NCBI GenBank assembly: GCA_016287755.1
Contig: JAEEWT010000005.1
Location: 1 to 64,000 of the forward strand
Direction of reading: 5' to 3'
Length of the DNA stretch: 64,000 bases
Source of the DNA: Prevotella sp.
GTDB lineage: Bacteria > Bacteroidota > Bacteroidia > Bacteroidales > Bacteroidaceae
A program made the position numbers and the translations under genes. The notes under the pieces are model-generated. The model saw nothing but the letters and a program-made list of their open reading frames with translations. It ran no database searches and had not been told where the DNA came from. Shown piece after piece: positions 59,820 to 64,000 of the stretch (position 1 is its first letter; each line of letters starts with the position of its first letter).

Positions 59820-60650
59820 TTAGAAATAACCGCGTACTGCCTCTATCCTATCCTCGATATCATCGCGGAGATTTGGGAAGAAATCGATGCCTGTGAGCTG
59901 TTCTATCTCATCTACATTGGTGGCGTTCTTGAACAGACTGCGACTGTTATGACTGCTGTTCTCGTAGATGAAGCCGATAGCCTTGGGACCGTCCTGCATG
60001 CAGAGGATGACCTTGAAGAAACGTTCGGGCACCACCACCTTCTGTCGGCCGATGGTACGATGAATGCCCTCGTTCAATAACGGTCCGCACACAATATAGA
60101 TATCCCCGTATTTACGGGCCCAACGTCTGCAAGCAAGCTCTAGATCGTTCCAAGCACCTTCATTCAAAGCATGCACCTGCGGACAGATATTCGTAAAAAG
60201 GAATGTTTCGTTCATCGCCTTACGGTCCCATTTGTTATCACCCGCCGGACACATATGTCCACGGTCGAAACCCGAATTGAAATAATCTTCATCGGTTACA
60301 CGAGGAGTAGGCGCATCAGTATCCTCATGGAACTCCTCATGATGGCGTTCCACTGAGCCGCTGGTGTGTTCCTTGGTAAGATGCCACGCCACCCAGTTGG
60401 GAATATTCGTCTTGGTGTTATAGCTCACGATATAGCCCGTGCGCTTCAGGATCACCTCTGGAACGCCATTCATCTTGGCAGGCTGTTCCATCGGATTGTT
60501 GTTGGCTTTCTGTACCTTCTTAGTCTTGCCGTCCTTCGTGTCGGTTGTCTGTGTGTAGAACGACTCTGGGAGCCCTTTCGGGTTCTCGTTTCCCTTGCAT
60601 GCCACGAGCAACAAGCTCAGGCATATGATCATCCAATAGCTTTTCTTCAT
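59820..60650 (-). CDS. secreted DNA/RNA non-specific endonuclease lipoprotein
   Basis: 276 residues from MKKSYWMIICLSLLLVAC (60650), lipobox LLVACKG. NUC1/Serratia-nuclease family: the motif SGFDRGHMCPAGDNKWDRKAMNETFLFTNICPQVHALNEGAWNDLE contains the catalytic DRGH His and the metal-binding Asn. It degrades DNA and RNA outside the cytoplasm, for nutrition or protection. Promoter: TTTG-N19-TATATTCG overlaps the T-run of the terminator of the small gene upstream. Confidence 0.9.
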   Translation of the reverse strand: MKKSYWMIICLSLLLVACKGNENPKGLPESFYTQTTDTKDGKTKKVQKANNNPMEQPAKMNGVPEVILKRTGYIVSYNTKTNIPNWVAWHLTKEHTSGSVERHHEEFHEDTDAPTPRVTDEDYFNSGFDRGHMCPAGDNKWDRKAMNETFLFTNICPQVHALNEGAWNDLELACRRWARKYGDIYIVCGPLLNEGIHRTIGRQKVVVPERFFKVILCMQDGPKAIGFIYENSSHNSRSLFKNATNVDEIEQLTGIDFFPNLRDDIEDRIEAVRGYF

Positions 60651-60684
60651 ATCGAGTGCGAATATACGACTTTCCCGTGAAAGC

Positions 60685-60714
60685 ACAAAAAAATCGGGCG
60701 GAAATCCGTCCGAT
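60685..60714 (-). terminator. terminator of the 32-residue small-protein gene
   Basis: Minus strand ATCGGACGG (60714-60706), loop ATTT, CCGCCCGAT (60701-60693), one mismatch, then seven T. It separates the small gene from the nuclease gene. Confidence 0.75.
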
Positions 60715-60764
60715 CAACGACTATTATAACAATTATTTACGCTTGTTTTCCTTTTAAGGAGGCC

Positions 60765-60863
60765 TTATGGCAAGATGTACTCTTGTGACTTGCTCATCAG
60801 CTCGTTGGCCTCTTTCCAGCTATTCTTGATAGCCTTCACCATTTTCTGCATTGTCTTTTTCAT
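60765..60863 (-). CDS. 32-residue small protein, unknown function
   Basis: ATG 60863, TAA 60765-60767: MKKTMQKMVKAIKNSWKEAN and ELMSKSQEYILP. Lys-rich amphipathic helix with no signal peptide. It is supported as a real gene by a purine-rich ribosome site (AGGAAAGGAAAG just before the ATG), its own promoter (-7 TACCTTTG 60991-60984, GTTG 20 bases upstream) and its own terminator. The leader starts with a hairpin and contains GGATAACAAA, as in the leader of the 24838-25200 gene. It could be a regulator, an antimicrobial-type peptide or a membrane-surface peptide; nothing decides between these. Confidence 0.6.
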   Translation of the reverse strand: MKKTMQKMVKAIKNSWKEANELMSKSQEYILP

Positions 60864-60959
60864 TTTCTTTCCTTTCCTACATTAAACATCTAAATAATCA
60901 ACAACAATCTTTTTACCTTACTACACCTATTGTAGCATTTGTTATCCTTTATCTATAGC

Positions 60960-60991
60960 AACGGATCTCTCCGTTTGTGAGTGCAAAGGTA
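60960..60991 (-). promoter_or_regulatory. promoter -7 element and 5'-end hairpin of the small-protein gene
   Basis: -7 TACCTTTG (60991-60984). The predicted mRNA 5' end folds as AACGGA (60975-60970), GAGA, TCCGTT (60965-60960), a 6-bp stem with a GAGA tetraloop. Confidence 0.6.
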
Positions 60992-61080
60992 CGACTATCT
61001 GCAATACCCCACAACAATTTGCGCCATTTCTGGTTGGAAACGGCTGTTTTTTTGACTTTCATCAACGCACTTGACGCAAA

Positions 61081-63858
61081 TCAATGACGGGGGAAAACAC
61101 CTGCTGTGCTGACGCGGATTCGGGTGTTATGACCGTTGTTATAGAAGGTGGCTGAGAAGCGACCGTCGGCATCGAGCGTCGCATTGGGATTCCAATAAAG
61201 CGTACGACGGCGGTCAGACTGTGGCAAACGTGCCTTACTGTAGTCGGGATGGTAGAAAGAATCCGGGAAATACATTCCATGCAACACGATACGGCGGTCG
61301 CGATAGGTGTAGCGCTTGGAATGATCAGGCATCAGGACGAAGTCGAGCGTGACATCAGCCAGCGACACTGATTGCTCCTGCTGCTTTTCTTCGTTGCGCA
61401 GCTCGAAATCGGTAAACAGGCGGATTTCTTTCTGACGGTTCAGACGCAGGTTACTGGCCACATTGGAGCCACTACGGAAAGCTGTTGTCTCTACTGTCTC
61501 ATCGGGTTTGAATGTACGGTAGAAGGTATAGGGAACCTGCTGGTTATCGCTCATACGAGCCTCAACATTGAAGCTGCGGTATTTGTTGAAGTTTCCCACC
61601 AGGAGCATGCTTACCTGAATGGGGAACCGACGGAAATTGAGCTTACCGAACGACAATCCGTAGTCGGTGGCCAGGTTGTACAGCTCGTAGGCATCATACA
61701 CATAGGCAGGCTTGGTGTAATCGATGGAATGGCGCCCACGACGGCGATGCCCTTTCACCTCCACTTCCTGCAGCTGGGCATCGAACTTGGAAAGACGAGT
61801 GGTATCGGTCAACAGCTTGGAATCATCGGCAGAGAAATCAACTTTCTCGTCGGGGATATGACACTGGTAGAAGTTGTACTTACGGGCAAAGATAGGATAG
61901 AACAGATCTCTCTTGACATAGAAATCGGGCCATTCATCCTCGTTGATCATTCCCTTCAGCTCCCATTCACGGTGTCTCTCCTCGTTGATGCCGATCTTAT
62001 GCGCCGACAGGAACAGGATGCCATCGCCATAGAAAGGTGGTACGTTGAAGGAGAAACGACCGCCGTTGGTGGTTTCCATATCGATGTTCGCGATATTTTC
62101 GCCCAATATGAGTTCGCCATTCAGTATCACCTCGTAGGGCAAAGGACGGTTATCATCGCCAAAGAAAGGATCATGGGCACTTTTTGGATTGGCGGTCTGC
62201 TCTACAGCGCCCACCTCTTCTATCTCTGTTGAGCCGTTGGTACTGGCTGCCTCGGCCTCCATATCCTCCTCAATCAAACTGCGCAGTCCCATTGAGTCGG
62301 CCGTCTCCTCATCCGAGTCGCAATAGCCAAAGATACCTGTAAGCCAATAGCCCACTTCGCATTCGCGGATATCATCAAAATCAATGGTCTTATACACTGC
62401 ACCTTCCACACTCATGGTCTGCTCCGGCTGATAGCGCAGGGGAACATCGGCTGTGATCTCGTTATAGTCGTAACGCCGCCAACCCTGAACCAGCATCAGT
62501 AAATCGAGGGCCTGACGGTGTTCTGTATCATCGGCCTCGAAATAATAATCGGGATAGGCAATGAAGCCTTGCAGATCGCTACTGAGCAGGAGGTCGGTCA
62601 TCATATTCCCTGTATCGTACGTAGGATCATCCGTAGAACCGTCGCGCACACTGATGGAGATATGCTTCGCCTCGGCAGGAGCCTGGAATTGCAGGGTGAT
62701 GGGCGCAAAGGACTGATAGTTGTCTTCCACCCCACTCACCGTAATGGGCTGCAGGTTGTAGTCGTGGTGGTTGACAAAGAACAGGCGGTCGGCCAAGGGC
62801 TGACCGTTTTCATCCACAATGAGCAGGTCGCAAACGCCTGTGGGGATGTTCGAGGTGTCGATACGATAGGTACCACCACCTGAAAGTTTCTGGAAATGCT
62901 TCAGTACCCCACGACAAAGCACCGCCATTCCATAGGCGCTGCCTGACAATCCTCTAAATGCCACCTGTGCTGTGATGGCATCTCCTTGGCTTTCCACATG
63001 AAGGGCACAACCCACCTGCTCGGTCTTGGGCAGACTGAAGGTGTAGTCTTTATCATGATAGTTGAAATGAACCTTTACATCATCATTGTCGGGCACATCC
63101 AAAGAGAACACGCCTCGCCCCTGATACAAGGTACTGATGGGGGTCTTCCTGTTTCCCACTTGCAGCGTACCCTGGATATCCACACATTCACCTTCTTCGG
63201 TCAGCGCCTCGAACGCCACATTACAGCGTGTTCCGGCAATGAGATGACCGCCTTCGGGGTAGAAATTCACGGAAAGCCGTTCCTTGAGTTCTTTCTCCAT
63301 GCGGGTCTTCGGTCGGCTCACGATGTATTTCTGAAGGTAGTCGCCAGTGGAATCAGGACGTTCATATACCGGAATCACCCGACTATAGATGGTTCCGTAC
63401 TGACGGAAGAAGTCGTGGGCCATCTGACGGTTGTAGAACTGCTCACGATCCTTACGGTCGTAAGGGTGCTCAGTAACGCAGAAATTCAGCATCCAACGGG
63501 TATAAGCCCTCAGTTCGTAATAGCCGGAATAAAGCGAGTCGCGCAAGGCGAAGTTCCCATCGCCATGACCGTCAGGAGAGACAATCAGACTCTGTCGTTC
63601 AACAACCAAGCCATCGGGTGAGACCAGTTCCACATACACAATACGACTCATGTCGGTATAGTCGAGGTTGTCGGCCCTTACCACATAGCTCTTGTACCAG
63701 ATGGTGTCGCCTTTGTAATAGCAGGTGTTGTCGAGATGAAGATATACCTTTTCCTGTACAGGTGCATCTTTCAACACACCTGCAATACTGTCGAGCCTTG
63801 TCTGTGCCATGGCTGTCATGCTGACAAGAATCATCAGGAACGTAACGACTTTTTTCAT
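61081..63858 (-). CDS. large secreted MG2-domain (alpha-2-macroglobulin-like) surface protein
   Basis: 925 residues from MKKVVTFLMILVSMTAMA (63858; the ATG at 63900 is upstream of the -7 element TATCTTTG, 63886-63879). After the signal peptide: PVQEKVYLHLDNTCYYKGDTIWYKSYVVRA, the MG2-like start common to a family of Bacteroidota proteins linked to TonB receptors, then several Ig-like beta domains (SVNFYPEGGHLIAGTRCNVAFEAL; ISIKVRDGS-like HISISVRDGSTDDPTYD), an acidic insert (~560-600) and a late plug-like segment (KFDAQLQEVEVKGHRRR...). It ends in an FSATFYNNGHNTRIRV strand as in macroglobulins. Function unknown; a surface scaffold or partner of a TonB-dependent system. Confidence 0.75.
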   Translation of the reverse strand: MKKVVTFLMILVSMTAMAQTRLDSIAGVLKDAPVQEKVYLHLDNTCYYKGDTIWYKSYVVRADNLDYTDMSRIVYVELVSPDGLVVERQSLIVSPDGHGDGNFALRDSLYSGYYELRAYTRWMLNFCVTEHPYDRKDREQFYNRQMAHDFFRQYGTIYSRVIPVYERPDSTGDYLQKYIVSRPKTRMEKELKERLSVNFYPEGGHLIAGTRCNVAFEALTEEGECVDIQGTLQVGNRKTPISTLYQGRGVFSLDVPDNDDVKVHFNYHDKDYTFSLPKTEQVGCALHVESQGDAITAQVAFRGLSGSAYGMAVLCRGVLKHFQKLSGGGTYRIDTSNIPTGVCDLLIVDENGQPLADRLFFVNHHDYNLQPITVSGVEDNYQSFAPITLQFQAPAEAKHISISVRDGSTDDPTYDTGNMMTDLLLSSDLQGFIAYPDYYFEADDTEHRQALDLLMLVQGWRRYDYNEITADVPLRYQPEQTMSVEGAVYKTIDFDDIRECEVGYWLTGIFGYCDSDEETADSMGLRSLIEEDMEAEAASTNGSTEIEEVGAVEQTANPKSAHDPFFGDDNRPLPYEVILNGELILGENIANIDMETTNGGRFSFNVPPFYGDGILFLSAHKIGINEERHREWELKGMINEDEWPDFYVKRDLFYPIFARKYNFYQCHIPDEKVDFSADDSKLLTDTTRLSKFDAQLQEVEVKGHRRRGRHSIDYTKPAYVYDAYELYNLATDYGLSFGKLNFRRFPIQVSMLLVGNFNKYRSFNVEARMSDNQQVPYTFYRTFKPDETVETTAFRSGSNVASNLRLNRQKEIRLFTDFELRNEEKQQEQSVSLADVTLDFVLMPDHSKRYTYRDRRIVLHGMYFPDSFYHPDYSKARLPQSDRRRTLYWNPNATLDADGRFSATFYNNGHNTRIRVSTAGVFPRH

Positions 63859-63936
63859 TCTCTTGAACTTTCGCGCTACAAAGATACATTTTTTTGACAT
63901 TCTTCTATCCTATTGAAACAAAAAATCGCAAAACTA

Positions 63937-64000
63937 TCTGCGTTTTCGTATATTTTTCGTACATTTGTCATCGAAAACGACGATCAAAAAGACATGAACG
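63937..64000 (+). promoter_or_regulatory. promoter and first codons of a plus-strand gene cut by the right edge
   Basis: -7 TACATTTG (63960-63967) with TCTG 19 bases upstream (63937-63940). An ATG at 63994-63996 (ATGAACG to the end) is probably the start of the next gene. Nothing can be said about the product. Confidence 0.45.

Overview
The window looks like chromosome of a Prevotella-type Bacteroidales (Prevotella/Segatella/Xylanibacter group; inference). The signs are SusC/SusD proteins, GH43 arabinanases, BspA-type leucine-rich repeats, a Crp/Fnr regulator of the Bacteroidota kind, TlpA/DUF4369 lipoprotein-like thioredoxins, and many promoters that match the Bacteroidota consensus TTTG-N19..21-TANNTTTG, usually with N20. 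No rRNA, tRNA, CRISPR array or complete insertion sequence was seen.

Layout. 1-5.3 kb (minus): the start of an ECF sigma factor, then an operon of three TlpA-like thioredoxins and one esterase that all carry nearly the same signal peptide. 5.5-6.1 kb: a Crp/Fnr regulator with a near-perfect palindrome upstream of its promoter. 6.4-10.3 kb (plus): an accessory cassette made of an HTH-ImmA/IrrE protein, a PIN-domain protein, a double ubiquitin-like protein, a two-domain E1-like (ThiF) enzyme and a small Cys-rich DUF6527-like protein. A frameshifted Panacea/SocA-type gene follows. This is the most unusual block in the window. 10.9-16.0 kb (plus): a Phe/Tyr biosynthesis operon (prephenate dehydratase, aminotransferase, DAHP synthase-chorismate mutase, prephenate dehydrogenase) preceded by a complete attenuator whose leader peptide contains eight aromatic residues in a row.

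16-31.6 kb: mostly housekeeping and envelope genes: a divergent WecB-like protein, a membrane-anchored AAA+ ATPase, an SPFH/NfeD pair, a membrane-bound HTH protein, two metallopeptidase-like proteins, a subtilisin, a His/Cys-tailed FKBP, chorismate synthase, PyrD/PyrK (with three tandem consensus promoters), an XRE regulator and DNA polymerase III delta. 31.8-38.2 kb: an isolated HsdR-N-type nuclease domain and a 1833-residue DUF4011-type helicase/nuclease.

38.3-51.4 kb (minus): an arabinan-type polysaccharide utilisation locus: a propeller sensor fused directly to an AraC domain, SusC, SusD, a three-repeat surface lipoprotein and two GH43 enzymes. A 21-bp-spaced direct repeat upstream of susC is a candidate operator. 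51.4-64 kb: DUF445 protein, sugar MFS transporter, zinc-ribbon coiled-coil protein, Nif3 protein, an intergenic region packed with inverted repeats, a BspA-like surface protein, a secreted nuclease, a 32-residue small-protein gene with its own promoter and terminator, and a large MG2-type surface protein. A further plus-strand gene begins in the last 7 bases.

All functions are read from sequence motifs by eye; no database search was possible.
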